64,000 bases of DNA, from NCBI RefSeq assembly GCF_026967805.1, contig NZ_JAPVBG010000003.1:868001-932000 (forward strand), written 5' to 3'. The notes below the pieces were generated by a model that searched no databases, was not told the origin of the DNA, and saw only the letters and a list, made by a program, of their open reading frames with translations. Made by a program: the position numbers and the translations under genes. The DNA comes from Blastococcus sp. VKM Ac-2987 (GTDB lineage: Bacteria; Actinomycetota; Actinomycetes; Mycobacteriales; Geodermatophilaceae). Every line of letters starts with the position of its first letter. Position 1 is the first letter of the stretch. This document shows positions 38,978 to 49,041 of this stretch, one piece after another.

Positions 38978-40309
38978 TCAGACGGCGGACGCGAGGTCGC
39001 GTCCGCCGAGGCTCCGGTCGGTCCGGAGGATGAACAGCGCGTACGCCGCCACCACGGCGAGGCACGCACCCGGTACGACGTAACCCAGCGCGGTGCTCCC
39101 CAGGGCGTCCATGACCCCGCCCTGGACCATCGGCAGCAGGGCTCCACCGAGGATGGCCATCACCAGGCCGGCAGCGCCGAACTTCGCGTCGTCACCCAGG
39201 CCGTGCAGGGCCACGCCGTAGATCGTCGGGAACATCAACGACAGCGACGCCGAGATGGCCACGACGGCGAGCAGGCCCAGCAGGTTGAGGGACAGCACCG
39301 CGACGAGGCAGCAGGCCACCCCGAAGGCCGCCATGACCAGCAGCAGCAACGCCGGCCGCAGGATGCCGAGGAGGTACACCATCACGAAGCGCGACACCAG
39401 GAAGAGGATGAGGCTGGCCTGCAGGTACCAACCCGAGTTCTCGGGGGACACCCCGACGACGTCCTGGGCGTAGATGATCGTGAAGGTCCACACGCAGGTC
39501 TGGGCGGCGACGTTGAAGAACTGCGCGATGACGCCGTAGCGGTAGTGGCGGTTGCCCCACAGCCGTCGGGCGGCCCCGCCGGTCGGCATCGCCACGGCCG
39601 CCTGCTCGACCGGGACCGACATCCTGCGGAACGCGATGAGCAACCAGATGAGCACGAGCACAGCGGCGATGCCGAGATACGGCGGGAGCACCAGCGCGAG
39701 GTCCTGCTCCTGGCTCGCCCGCAGCTCCTGGGGCGACATGATGACCTTCGACGCCTCGGAGGTGAGCGCCGGCAGGATGAGCACGGCCCCGAGCAGCACG
39801 CCGATGTTCGCCCCGACCGGGTTGAACGCCTGGGCCAGGTTGAGCCGTTGCGTCGCCGAGCTCTCCGGTCCCATCGCGATGACGAACGGGTTGGCCGATG
39901 TCTCCAGGATCGACAGGCCGGCGGCCAGCACGAACAGCGCGAGCAGGAAGAACTCGTAGACCAGCAGCTGGCTGGCCGGGATGAACAGCACGCCTCCGGC
40001 CGCGGCGAGACCGAGCCCGGTGAGCACGCCGGCCTTGTAGCCGAACCTGCGGTTGATCAGCGCCGCAGGGATGGCGAGCGCGAAGTACGCGCCGTAGTAG
40101 GCGAACTGGACCAGCGAGGACTGGAAGTTCGACATGTCGAAGATGCTGCGGAAGACGCCGACCAGGATGTCGGTGAGGTTGGCCGCCGCGCCCCACGCGG
40201 CGAAACACAGGACCAGCAGGACGAACGGCATCCTGAGCTGCGGGTCGAGGAGGCGCGCTCGACGCCGCTGAGGCTCTGCGGAGGTAGCTGGGGCTGCCAC
40301 GGGCACCAC
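38978..40309 (-). CDS. FucP-like sugar:proton symporter (MFS)
   Basis: A 443-residue permease with about twelve hydrophobic segments. Motifs of the FucP/GlcP group are present: FVLLVLCFAAWGAAANLTDIL, FQSSLVQFAYYGAYFALAIPAAL, LETSANPFVIAMGPES and RLNLAQAFNPVGANIG. It likely imports L-fucose or another hexose/pentose with protons. GTG starts with GGAAAGG upstream. Co-oriented with the binding lipoprotein 21 bp downstream, suggesting a two-gene unit. Confidence 0.92.
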   Translation of the reverse strand: MVPVAAPATSAEPQRRRARLLDPQLRMPFVLLVLCFAAWGAAANLTDILVGVFRSIFDMSNFQSSLVQFAYYGAYFALAIPAALINRRFGYKAGVLTGLGLAAAGGVLFIPASQLLVYEFFLLALFVLAAGLSILETSANPFVIAMGPESSATQRLNLAQAFNPVGANIGVLLGAVLILPALTSEASKVIMSPQELRASQEQDLALVLPPYLGIAAVLVLIWLLIAFRRMSVPVEQAAVAMPTGGAARRLWGNRHYRYGVIAQFFNVAAQTCVWTFTIIYAQDVVGVSPENSGWYLQASLILFLVSRFVMVYLLGILRPALLLLVMAAFGVACCLVAVLSLNLLGLLAVVAISASLSLMFPTIYGVALHGLGDDAKFGAAGLVMAILGGALLPMVQGGVMDALGSTALGYVVPGACLAVVAAYALFILRTDRSLGGRDLASAV

Positions 40310-40853
40310 CTTTCCGCGTGAGGTGCGTCACGTCGCGGGGCGCCAACGGTAGCCGCTCGTGAGCGCTTTGGTACCGCCGGTCTACGCCGAGAGGCGCAGA
40401 TGCGGTACCGAGTCAGCACGAGACCTGACGATCACGGGGAGAGGGGAGGCGCGTCGCCCGCGTCGGGCGCCGGGGCATGGGATCGCGAGTCCTGCGGCGA
40501 GGTTCGCCGCGCCACGTCGGGCGACCGGGGCCCGGGGCCGAGCGAGCGCTGCAATCCGCTCCTCGGCCGCACTTCGAGGTTCGCGGTACGCGGCCCAGCC
40601 GCGTAGGCCCACCGTTCGATCGGTTCCTGGTCGCCGCAGAGGCAGTAGCCCGAGCACGGCCCGAGGTGGACCTCGGGTGGCTCGTGAGGTGTTCCACGAG
40701 GCGGCGCCCTGCTCCACGACGGCCTCGTCCTCGACGGTCCCGCACGGGCACGACGCTCTGGGCCTCCGACGTCGGAGATGCCGACCCGTGCCGCCGTCCG
40801 GACGTCGCTCGAGGCGGGGCCCTCGAACCGAACGGGTCTGCCAGGGGTGCCGA
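40310..40853. other. Intergenic region upstream of the fucP-like gene
   Basis: A 544-bp gap. An imperfect dyad CGCTC-GT-GAGCG (40354-40365), followed by GCTTTGG, could be an operator for the permease unit. No gene is convincing in the rest. Confidence 0.4.
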
Positions 40854-42107
40854 TCAGTCGGCGTAGAGCTCGTCGATCACCGTCCTGGCGAGCTCGACGG
40901 CCGGGCCGTCGCCGTTGGGTGCGGGGGCGGTGGAGGCCCAGGTGACGACGGTGATGTCCCGGACCGGGTCGTGGCCCATGAAGGAGTTGGTCCCGGGCAG
41001 CTCACCGGAGTGCCCGTACACGGGCCCGAATCTGGCCAGGCCGAGCCCGTAGCCGGGGCTGGCCGGGTCGTCCGGGTCCAGCGGCTGGACGCTGGCGACC
41101 CGCTGCTGCTGCAGCTGCGGGCTGAGCAGGCACCCGTCGACCAGTGCTTCGACGTAGTCGGCGAGGTCGTCCGCGGTGGAGATCCCGGCGCCGGCGGTCC
41201 ATCCCCAGGAGGGGTTGGCGTCGGTGACGTCCATCGGCTCCAGGGTGCCGTCGCTGGCTGCGGCCTGGATCTCCGGGGAGAGCACGAGGCTGTCGATGGT
41301 CTCGACGTTGGTGCCGAAGGTGTACATCTGCGGATGCGGCTCGGGGATCGACGCGTCGGCAAGCGCCGGGAAGGAGGTCTCGCTCAGCTCCAGCGGGTCG
41401 AAGATCCGGTCCTGGAACGCCTGCTCCACCGGCTTGCCGGTGAGCTGTTCGATGATCAGGCCCAGCAGCACGTAGTTGGTGTTGGAGTACAGGAAGCCCT
41501 CGCCCGGTGGGAAGGCGGGCGGCTCGGCGAGGCCGATCGCGAGCAGTTCCTCGGGGGACCAGACCCGGCCGGGGTTGCTGTCCATCTGCTCGTTCAGTTC
41601 CAGGTCGGTGGTGTAGTTGGCCAGCCCGCTGCTCATGTCCAGCAGCTGGGCGATGGTGATGTGGTCCCCGTTGGGCACGTCGGGGCGGTACTGCGAGACC
41701 GGGTCGTCCAGACCGATCCTGCCCTCGTCGACCAGCTGCAGGATCACCGTGGCGGTCCAGGTCTTGGTGTTGCTGCCGATCCGGACGTGGTCGGCGAGCG
41801 TGACCGGCTCGCTGCCGTGCCAGGTCCGGGTGCCGATCGTGGTGGTCCAGTCGCCGAGTTCGGGGGACCGCACCAGGACGACGGCGCCGGTGACCGCCAT
41901 CTCCTCGACGAGTCGTTCCAGTTCGGGCTGGACCTCCGCGGCGTACGCCGGGTCCTCCACCGGCCACCACGCCCAGCGCGGTGACGCGTGCGCTTGGGCG
42001 GGAGCCACGACCAGCAACGCCACCGCCGATGTCGTCGCGATCGAGGCGGCCAGTGCACCGGGTGACCGGTGACGACGCGACCCGTACGAGTGCTCTCGAG
42101 CTGTCAT
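40854..42107 (-). CDS. Secreted serine hydrolase, beta-lactamase/DD-peptidase fold
   Basis: A 417-residue exported class C-like protein. The signal peptide covers about residues 1-42 (ATTSAVALLVVAPAQAHA). The active-site SxxK is SNTK in VRIGSNTKTWTATVI; the YxN motif is YSN in FLYSNTNYVLLG, and HSG in VYGHSGELPGTNSF replaces KTG, as usual for D-Ala-D-Ala carboxypeptidase/esterase relatives. ATG 42107 has GGAGGG. It is downstream of a PBP4-type gene on the same strand, so cell-wall turnover is likely. Confidence 0.92.
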   Translation of the reverse strand: MTAREHSYGSRRHRSPGALAASIATTSAVALLVVAPAQAHASPRWAWWPVEDPAYAAEVQPELERLVEEMAVTGAVVLVRSPELGDWTTTIGTRTWHGSEPVTLADHVRIGSNTKTWTATVILQLVDEGRIGLDDPVSQYRPDVPNGDHITIAQLLDMSSGLANYTTDLELNEQMDSNPGRVWSPEELLAIGLAEPPAFPPGEGFLYSNTNYVLLGLIIEQLTGKPVEQAFQDRIFDPLELSETSFPALADASIPEPHPQMYTFGTNVETIDSLVLSPEIQAAASDGTLEPMDVTDANPSWGWTAGAGISTADDLADYVEALVDGCLLSPQLQQQRVASVQPLDPDDPASPGYGLGLARFGPVYGHSGELPGTNSFMGHDPVRDITVVTWASTAPAPNGDGPAVELARTVIDELYAD

Positions 42108-42208
42108 GGTCGACCCTCCGATGGGTGTCCGGTCCGGGGTGGACGGGTGGCTGTTGTGTGCCGGGGGGCGTGCACCAGGCGGCGGACCGGCGGGGTGCAC
42201 CGCCGGTG

Positions 42209-43813
42209 TCACAGCGCCTGCTGGAACGCGGCGGCGACGGCCGCCACGTCCGCGTTCGCCTTCTCGAGGCCGGTGGGCAGGTCGGCGTAGGTGGCCCCGC
42301 TCATGGACAGCGAGAGCACCAGCCGTTCGCCCCGCTCGGTCGTGAGGTACCCGGCGAGGCTCTGCACCTTGTAGTAGATCCGGCCCGTGGTGGGGTCGAC
42401 GTCGACGCTGGTCCCCGTCTTGGCCGCGACCTCGCCCGCGGCGGGACCGTCCTGACCGGTGCTCGCCAGAGTCCCGCTCACCCCGAGGACGGGCTGGCCG
42501 GCGGCGAGCCCCTCGCCCCAGGGCTGGGTCTGCGCCCACCTCAGCCAGGTGACCATCTGCTCCGGCGTCGTCGAGGCCGGGTCGGCGCCCTGCCCGTCGA
42601 ACAGCACCACGTCGTCGGTGTCGACGCCGGCCAGGCCGAGCTGGGAGTGCACCGCGGCCAGCCCGTCGATGCAGTCCGTCGAGCCGCCGTGCACCGCGAG
42701 CAGGCACATCAGGGCGTTGGCCCCGGTGTTGTAGCTGGTCTCCAGGATCATCCGGCCGAGGGCCGACAGCGGCGGAGAGGTCAGGGCGGCCACCCGCTGC
42801 TCGGCCGGGTACGGACCAGCGGAAGGCAACCCGGCCTGGTCGTTGGGTCCGACGGCGGGGGAGGTGACCGTGACCCCGGCGCGACCGAGCGCCTCGATGA
42901 ACAGGGTGCGCGCCCAGGAGGCGGCATCCGGGACCCGGTGGATGGTGAGCTGGGACTCGCCGGCCGCGATGGTGCCGCTGACCGTGACCGAGGTGGGGTC
43001 GCCCGGGTCGGCGGTGACGGTGAGCGACGTCGGTGTCGCCGCGTCGGTGGTGGTCACCGTCGACTCCACGGTGACGGCCTGGGTCTGTGGCCGGAGGTCG
43101 AGGGCGGCGGGCTGACCGATCCCGGCCGCCGTCACGGTGATGTCCAGGATGTTGTCGTTGACGTAGATCGACGGGGCCGGTCCCTCCTGGCCGTCGAAGG
43201 TCTCCCACAGCCGGGTGTCGATGACCACGTCGCCGGCGATCTCGGTGACGCCGGTGGCGGCGACCTGCCGGGCGAGGTCGTCCAGGCCGGCCAGCGGGTC
43301 GTCGGGGACGAGGGCCGCGTTCGGGGCGATGTCGCCGTAGACGTGGTCGATCGTGCTGGCGGTGAACGTGTGGTCCACGCGGCCGCTCATGGCGCCGCGG
43401 CCGCCCATGGTGAGGTCTCCCGACGCCACCAGCACCAGGTCCCCGGCGACGACGCCACCGACCGGTTCGGCCGTCGCGTACACCGGCGTGGTGAGCGTGG
43501 CGTCGGTGCCCAGCGCCGCGTACGCGGTGCCCACGGTGAAGTTCTTCGCCGTCGACGCGGTGAAGACGAACTCCCCGGCGCGGCCGGCCAGCACGACCCG
43601 GCCCGTGTCCGCCTCGGCGACGGAGTACAGCCACCGGGCCGTGTCGTACTCCGGCTCGGACATGATGGCGGCGGCGGCCGCCGGCAGCTCGCCGACCTGC
43701 GCCTGGACGCCGGGCCCCCCGCCCGGCCGGGCGGGCGACCCGGCCGATGAGGTGGACGCGATCAGCACGGCGGTCGACACGAGCAAGGGGAGGGCAGCCG
43801 CCCGGCGCTTCAT
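42209..43813 (-). CDS. dacB: D-alanyl-D-alanine carboxypeptidase/endopeptidase (S13)
   Basis: A 534-residue exported PBP4-type enzyme trimming peptidoglycan peptides. After a signal peptide (MKRRAAALPLLVSTAVLIAS) come the SxxK site STAK in FTASTAKNF, SxN as SYNTG and KTG in VAAKTGTSVD, with the long insert typical of class C PBPs between the first two. ATG 43813 is chosen because the signal peptide starts there; its ribosome site is weak. It diverges from the histidine kinase gene 143 bp away, so the two-component pair may control it. Confidence 0.93.
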   Translation of the reverse strand: MKRRAAALPLLVSTAVLIASTSSAGSPARPGGGPGVQAQVGELPAAAAAIMSEPEYDTARWLYSVAEADTGRVVLAGRAGEFVFTASTAKNFTVGTAYAALGTDATLTTPVYATAEPVGGVVAGDLVLVASGDLTMGGRGAMSGRVDHTFTASTIDHVYGDIAPNAALVPDDPLAGLDDLARQVAATGVTEIAGDVVIDTRLWETFDGQEGPAPSIYVNDNILDITVTAAGIGQPAALDLRPQTQAVTVESTVTTTDAATPTSLTVTADPGDPTSVTVSGTIAAGESQLTIHRVPDAASWARTLFIEALGRAGVTVTSPAVGPNDQAGLPSAGPYPAEQRVAALTSPPLSALGRMILETSYNTGANALMCLLAVHGGSTDCIDGLAAVHSQLGLAGVDTDDVVLFDGQGADPASTTPEQMVTWLRWAQTQPWGEGLAAGQPVLGVSGTLASTGQDGPAAGEVAAKTGTSVDVDPTTGRIYYKVQSLAGYLTTERGERLVLSLSMSGATYADLPTGLEKANADVAAVAAAFQQAL

Positions 43814-43956
43814 GCAGGTGACCCTGGCGACGTCGGAACCGCCGGGCAATGGACCTGGGTGCCTCGCCCACGTGGACCTGGGTACAGGGTTCCCGCGGGC
43901 CTCGTGGCCGGTGCGATGCCGCACCGAGGAGGCACCGCCGGTGCCATGCTGGCGCG

Positions 43957-45702
43957 ATGGCGCCTGGGGGAGAGGTGCGGTCGTCGCTGACGCTGAGCCT
44001 CGCGCTGATCGGCACGTCCGGTGCCCTGGTCGCCGGCGTCGAGATCGCACTGTTCGCCGACCAGCCCCTGGCCCCGTGGTGGCTGCTCGCGTCCTTCCCG
44101 GCCGGGGGGCTCGTCCACCTGGCGGCGGGGCTGGTGGCCTGGCGCCGCCGGCCGAGCAACCGGACCGGCCCGATCATGGTCATCGGTGGTCTGTCGTGGT
44201 TCGCGGCCGCGCTCGCCAACACCACGGCACCCGCGCTGGCGTCGGTGGGGGTCGTGCTGGCCACCACCCCGCTCGCCGTGACGGTGTGGCTGCTGCACGC
44301 CTTCCCGTCCGGCCGCCTCCGCTCGCCCACCTCCCGCCTCACGGTGGTGGGGGCCTTCTTGGTCTCGCTCGTCCTCGAGGTCCCGCGCTACCTCTTCGAC
44401 CCGGGCGCCAGCCCGGACGGCGTGCTCGCCGTCGGCCATCGGGCGGATCTCCTCCAGGTAGGCACCTGGCTCCAGCGCGCCGCGGGGATGCTCGTCATGC
44501 TGGTGACCGCCGGGGTGCTGATCGACCGGCTGCGCACCGCCGAGCACGGCCAGCGTGGGGTCCTGCTGCCGCTGTACGGCTACGGGACGCTGGCCGTCCT
44601 GGCGACGCCGCTCGGGCCGGCACTGGGTCCGCCCCTGGGTCTCTCGGTCGCCCAGGTGGTCGGGCTGCAGATCGTCCTGCTGGCCGGGGTGCCCGTCGCC
44701 TTCGCGGCGGCGATGCTGCGTGGCGGGTTCGCGAGGACGGCCGAGGTCCAGGAGCTCAGCGCCTGGCTGGTGTCGTCCGCCGCCACGCCGGGTCTGCTCG
44801 CCGATGCCCTCGGTCGCACCCTCGGGGACGCCTCCTTGCAGGTCGTCTACGCATCGCGGGACGGGCGTGCGCTGGTGGACGGCGACGGCGCCGCAATCGA
44901 CACCTCGGCGCTAGGGGAGCACCGCGGCCTGGTCGACATCGAGCTGGGGTCGCGACGGATCGGCGCCATCGTCTACGACGCGACGGTCGTGGAGGACGCC
45001 GAGTCGGTCCGCAGGGCCGGGCAGGTGGCCGCCCTCGCCATCGACCACGACCGGCTGACCGCCGAGCTGCGGGCCAGCCACGCCGATCTGAAGCGGTCGC
45101 GCGCCCGGCTCGTGGAGGCCGGCGACCGGGCGCGGCAGACCGTCGCCCAGGACCTGCACGACGGTCTGCAGGTGCAGCTCGTCCTGCTGGCGCTGGAGGC
45201 ACAACAGCTGACCCGCGTCGAGGAGGCGGCCGATCTCCCCGACGCGGCGACGCACCTCCGGCTCGGCATCGACGGTGCCGCCCGGGACCTGCGGGGGATC
45301 GTCCACGCCCTGATGCCGGCCGCCCTCGTCGAACGGGGCCTGACCGCGGCGATCGAGGACCTGGTCGATCGCATGCCGCTGCCCACCCGGCTGGCGGTGG
45401 ACGAGCTCGACGGGCGTCTGCCGGCGACGGTCGAGCGGACGGCCTACTTCGTGGTCGCCGAGGCGCTGACGAACGCGGTCAAGCACGCCGCGGCCGGGAC
45501 GTTGACCGTGACGCTCGAGCACGTGCCGAGGCGGCTGGTCATCGGCGTGACCGACGACGGTGTCGGCGGTGCGACCCAGCAGGCCGGTGCCGGGCTGCAC
45601 GGGCTCGCCGATCGGGTCGACGCCCTCGGTGGCCGGTTCAGCATCCACAGCCCGGCCGGCGGAGGCACCCATCTGCAGGTGGAGCTGCCGTGCGGGTCGT
45701 GA
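43957..45702 (+). CDS. Membrane sensor histidine kinase (NarL/DesK type)
   Basis: A 581-residue kinase. Residues 1 to about 270 hold roughly eight hydrophobic segments without a large external domain, so it probably senses within or near the membrane. A weak GAF-like region follows, then the HisKA_3 box AQDLHDGLQVQL with H401, the N-box EALTNAVKHAAAG and the ATP lid GVTDDGVGGATQQAGAGLHGLADRV. Its stop lies 13 bp inside the regulator gene, giving a co-translated pair. Confidence 0.92.
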   Translation: MAPGGEVRSSLTLSLALIGTSGALVAGVEIALFADQPLAPWWLLASFPAGGLVHLAAGLVAWRRRPSNRTGPIMVIGGLSWFAAALANTTAPALASVGVVLATTPLAVTVWLLHAFPSGRLRSPTSRLTVVGAFLVSLVLEVPRYLFDPGASPDGVLAVGHRADLLQVGTWLQRAAGMLVMLVTAGVLIDRLRTAEHGQRGVLLPLYGYGTLAVLATPLGPALGPPLGLSVAQVVGLQIVLLAGVPVAFAAAMLRGGFARTAEVQELSAWLVSSAATPGLLADALGRTLGDASLQVVYASRDGRALVDGDGAAIDTSALGEHRGLVDIELGSRRIGAIVYDATVVEDAESVRRAGQVAALAIDHDRLTAELRASHADLKRSRARLVEAGDRARQTVAQDLHDGLQVQLVLLALEAQQLTRVEEAADLPDAATHLRLGIDGAARDLRGIVHALMPAALVERGLTAAIEDLVDRMPLPTRLAVDELDGRLPATVERTAYFVVAEALTNAVKHAAAGTLTVTLEHVPRRLVIGVTDDGVGGATQQAGAGLHGLADRVDALGGRFSIHSPAGGGTHLQVELPCGS

Positions 45703-46337
45703 TCGGTGAGGACGAGGCGCTGTTGCGGACCGGGCTCACGCACGTGCTGCGGGCAGCCGGGTTCGACGTCGTGGCTGCGGTCGGTGATGCACGCGACCTG
45801 GTGCGCAGCGCAGGCGAGCACGTTCCCGACATCGTCGTCACCGACATCCGGATGCCGCCCGATCACAAGGACGCCGGCCTGCGGGCGGCGCTGGAGATCC
45901 GCCGCGCCCATCCCGGGATCGCCGTCCTCGTGCTGTCGCAGCACCTCCAGCGCGCCTACGCCGTCGAACTGCTGGGCGATCGCTCGTCGGGTGTCGGGTA
46001 CCTCCTCAAGCAGCGGATCGCCCACGTCGACACGTTCACGGACGATCTCCGCCGCATCGCCGCCGGCGGCACCGTCCTCGACCCCGAGGTCGTGAGCCTC
46101 ATGGTCGCCCGCGCCAAGGGGAATCACGACGCGCTCGATCGGCTGACGCCTCGCCAGCAACAGGTGCTGGCCCTGATGTCCGAGGGCCGGACCAACGCGT
46201 CGATCGCCCGGGCCCTGTCGATCACCGAGCGGGCCGTCGTGCAGCACACGTCCCACATCTACGACGAGCTCGACCTGGCACTCAGCGACGACGACCACCG
46301 CCGGGTACTGGCGGTGATCCGCTACCTCTCGTCATGA
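45690..46337 (+). CDS. LuxR/NarL-family response regulator
   Basis: A 215-residue partner of the preceding kinase. The receiver domain has acidic residues at EDE near position 8, phospho-acceptor D52 in VVTDIRMPP and the K of YLLKQRI. The C-terminal helix-turn-helix is LTPRQQQVLALMSEGRTNASIARALSITERAV. GTG 45690 has GGAG upstream and overlaps the kinase gene. Targets are unknown; dacB is the closest candidate. Confidence 0.94.
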   Translation: MRVVIGEDEALLRTGLTHVLRAAGFDVVAAVGDARDLVRSAGEHVPDIVVTDIRMPPDHKDAGLRAALEIRRAHPGIAVLVLSQHLQRAYAVELLGDRSSGVGYLLKQRIAHVDTFTDDLRRIAAGGTVLDPEVVSLMVARAKGNHDALDRLTPRQQQVLALMSEGRTNASIARALSITERAVVQHTSHIYDELDLALSDDDHRRVLAVIRYLSS

Positions 46338-46958
46338 GCGGGATCACCGAGATCCCCGGCACGGCCGTGGTCGACACACCCGCGATGCTCCACCAGCCCG
46401 CTGCACCCCGACCTCGCCTCGTCGGTGATCCCGTGGTCGGGGGTCGCGAGCGTCACCATCACGCGCACCGTTCACCGGCACGCGCAGCCCGGCAGGGGCC
46501 GCCGGGCTGGTGGCCGCCTCGGCGCGCTCCCGTAGCGCTGGTCGGCAACGAAGCATGACGTGGGTGTCGCGAGGGGCCGCAGAGGCCGGTGCAGGAGCAC
46601 GCCCGAGGCCTCTGACCTCCAGGGACGCCCTGGAGAGAACTGTGTCCGAGGGGCGAGACGCTGCATACGCACACGGCTACGGCTGCCGTGGCGTCGCTGG
46701 GTTCGCGGCCCGGCCCAGCGCGGCTCGAGTCGCGTCTCCTACAACCCCGGTCGTGCTCCCGGACAGCCATCGACGATCGCGGCGGACGGGGTCGGTCGGA
46801 ACGCCTCGAGCGCGGTCGGCCGTCCGGTGCTGCCCTCCAGCAGCTCTCGCAGCCGCGTACTGGCGGTCGCGTCCACAGCCGTCGCTTCCTTGACGCCCGC
46901 TATGACCCAGGCCACAGTTCGAGCGGCATATCGCCAGCTCGTCGCCTCGGGAGGACAC
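46338..46958. other. Intergenic region with repeat copy B
   Basis: A 621-bp gap containing a repeat copy (46617-46677). An added stem AGAGGCC/GGCCTCT (46581-46613) lies just ahead of it. Nothing codes convincingly in the remainder. Confidence 0.5.
46617..46677 (+). repeat. Intergenic hairpin-plus-tail repeat, copy B
   Basis: Hairpin CTCCAGGG-ACG-CCCTGGAG (46617-46635), a 6-nt spacer, then the conserved tail beginning GTGTCCGAGGGGCGAG (46642-46677). Same layout as copy A with a different hairpin sequence. Confidence 0.7.
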
Positions 46959-48065
46959 ATGAACCAGATGTCGCAGGAGCAGGTCCAGGCCCGGCGCGAG
47001 GGTCGGCTGGCGGACCCGGACGTCGAGCTCCGTACCGATCCCCGCCTGCACCCGGGCTTGCGGGCCGGTCTCGCCGCCTTCGGCATGGACGGGCACGCCC
47101 CGCCGCCACCGTTCGACCGCACCGCCGACCCTGCGGTGGTCGCCGAGTTCGTGGGCCAGTCGCACGCCGCCTTCGAGGGCCTGTACGAGGTCGTCCCCAA
47201 TGAGTGGGACGGCGAGGTGCGTGCTGACGTCGACCAGCGGGTGGAGACGCTCACAGGCGTCGACGGCAACGAGATCCAGCTGCACGTGTTCCGACCGGCC
47301 GGCGCCGAAGGGCCGCTGCCGGGCCTGGTCTACATCCACGGCGGCGGCATGACCATCCTCGAGGCGACCAACCGGGTGCACAACCGGTGGAGCGAGGACC
47401 TGGCCGCGACCGGCATGGTGGTGATCACAGTCGGCTTCCGCAACGCCTGGACCGCCGAGGGCGCCAACCCGTTCCCGGCCGGCCTGAACGACTGCAGCAG
47501 TGCACTCGACTGGATCCACGAGCACCGTGAGCAGCTGGGCGTCACGAAGATCGTCCTGCAGGGTGAGTCCGGCGGGGCCAACCTCGTGCTGGCGACGGTG
47601 CTCAAGGCCCGACGGGAGAACCGGCTCGACCGCATCGACGGCGTCTACGCGGCGGTGCCCTACATCAGCGGCGGGTACGGCTGGAGCGATGAGCGCAAGC
47701 TGCGCGAGCTGCCGTCGCTGGTCGAGAACGACGGGCACTACCTCAACTGCCAGATGATGGACATGCTCGTCGCGGTCTACGACCCGACCGGTGAGCACGC
47801 CGAGAACCCGCTGGCTTGGCCCTACTTCGCCACCGAGGCTGACGTCGAGGGGCTCCCACCGCACGTCATCTCCGTCAACGAGCTCGACCCGCTGCGCGAC
47901 GAGGGCATCGCCTACTTCCGACTGCTGCAGCGCGCCGGCGTGCCGGTCGTCGGGCGGGTGAACCTCGGCATCACCCATGCGGCGGAGATGTCGTGGCGGG
48001 CGGCGGTACCGGAGTTCTACCGGGCGAGCGTCCGCGACATCCACGGCTTCGTCGCCGACCTCTGA
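46959..48065 (+). CDS. Alpha/beta hydrolase, HSL/acetyl-esterase type
   Basis: A 368-residue cytoplasmic esterase. The oxyanion motif is YIHGGGMTI; the nucleophile is in LQGESGGANLV; the acid and base are likely in NELDPLRDEG and ITHAAEM. A 60-residue N-terminal cap precedes the core. ATG 46959 has GGGAGG. It stands alone between two intergenic repeats; a second, distinct HSL-type enzyme occurs 3 kb away beside the Baeyer-Villiger enzyme. Confidence 0.88.
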   Translation: MNQMSQEQVQARREGRLADPDVELRTDPRLHPGLRAGLAAFGMDGHAPPPPFDRTADPAVVAEFVGQSHAAFEGLYEVVPNEWDGEVRADVDQRVETLTGVDGNEIQLHVFRPAGAEGPLPGLVYIHGGGMTILEATNRVHNRWSEDLAATGMVVITVGFRNAWTAEGANPFPAGLNDCSSALDWIHEHREQLGVTKIVLQGESGGANLVLATVLKARRENRLDRIDGVYAAVPYISGGYGWSDERKLRELPSLVENDGHYLNCQMMDMLVAVYDPTGEHAENPLAWPYFATEADVEGLPPHVISVNELDPLRDEGIAYFRLLQRAGVPVVGRVNLGITHAAEMSWRAAVPEFYRASVRDIHGFVADL

Positions 48066-48280
48066 GGGGAGTGGGTGGACGACGCGGGGTGCCGGGCGCT
48101 CGCCGAGCGCTCAGCACAGGTGGGCGCCGGCGTCCGGCGGGCAGGCACTGCGTCCGCATGTGGACGGCGTCGTCGCCCTCCATCCTCGCCGGCGACGTGG
48201 CCGACGGGGATGTCCGGCGTTGCTGCGCCGGCACGGCGGTGCTCGTCCTGGTTTCCGACCTCGCACATCCGCGTGCTGGG

Positions 48281-48436
48281 CACCAGCGGACGGCTACTCC
48301 TGGACCTGGCTCTCGACCCGCCCCGGGGCCACCAGCCGCGGGCCTGGACGTGAACGATGTCGCGGGACACCTGCGCACGGTGTCCCGCGACAACACATCG
48401 GTGTCCGAGGGGCGACACGGTGCATTCGCACACGGC
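48281..48436 (+). repeat. Intergenic hairpin-plus-tail repeat, copy C
   Basis: A perfect 14-bp stem TGTCGCGGGACACC / GGTGTCCCGCGACA (48358-48392, 7-nt loop), an 8-nt spacer and the tail GTGTCCGAGGGGCGACAC (48401-48436). About 75 bp upstream, from CACCAGCGGA (48281), are also shared with copy D at 54408. Confidence 0.8.
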
Positions 48437-48979
48437 CGAGGTTGGCGTGATCGGGATCCGGGCCTCGTCGAGGACGACTCGAGAGCCGTCGATCGTGGAC
48501 GGGCCGGCAACACCTGCTGGCTCCGGCTTCGTCGGGCGATCCCGGCAGGCGCGTTCCCCGCGCCGCGCCCCTCCGTGTATTGGCCGCCTCTCCGGTCACC
48601 GATGCGGGTGCTGCCCCGGACGAGGTCGCGCGCCGGGAGCTGGGGTGAACTGCCGGCGGTCCGTCGTCGCGGGCAGGGCCCTTTCGGCCGCCCTGGCGAC
48701 GAGGACAGCAGGCCGGGTCCGGTCGGGACCCGGCTACTACTCCTCGCGCCGCGACGGCCGAGTCGCTCCCGTCGGCGGGGGCGGATGTGTCCGATCGGGC
48801 GCCGGCGCGCTGACCAGACCGCCGCCGGAAGCTGCCGGCGACGTCGGTGGTCACCGGTGCCGGCGTCTGCGCCCTCTCCCTGAACATGAGCAGCACCGCG
48901 GCCGGCATCAGGATGGCCAGCGCCGCCGGCACCATCGACATCGCTGCCGATGGCTCGTTCTCCGGGCGCCGGTGGTTCG

Positions 48980-49041
48980 TGCCGCGGGACAGCGACCGTG
49001 GGGTTGCGGCTGGGTCTCCGAGGCGACACGCCACATGCGCG
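48980..49041 (+). repeat. Decayed repeat copy F
   Basis: TGCCGCGGGACAGC (48980-48993) resembles the left hairpin arm of copies C and D, and GTCTCCGAGGCGACACG (from 49014) resembles their tail with a 2-base loss. The right arm is degraded. Confidence 0.4.

Noticed and set aside
40854..44342. A single 1162-codon open frame on the minus strand
   Set aside because: Only its last 417 codons are a real gene; the rest is an Arg/Gly/His-rich shadow of dacB in another frame, common at this GC content.
43353..46337. A 994-codon open frame on the plus strand
   Set aside because: Only the response regulator at its end is real; the rest shadows dacB and the histidine kinase.
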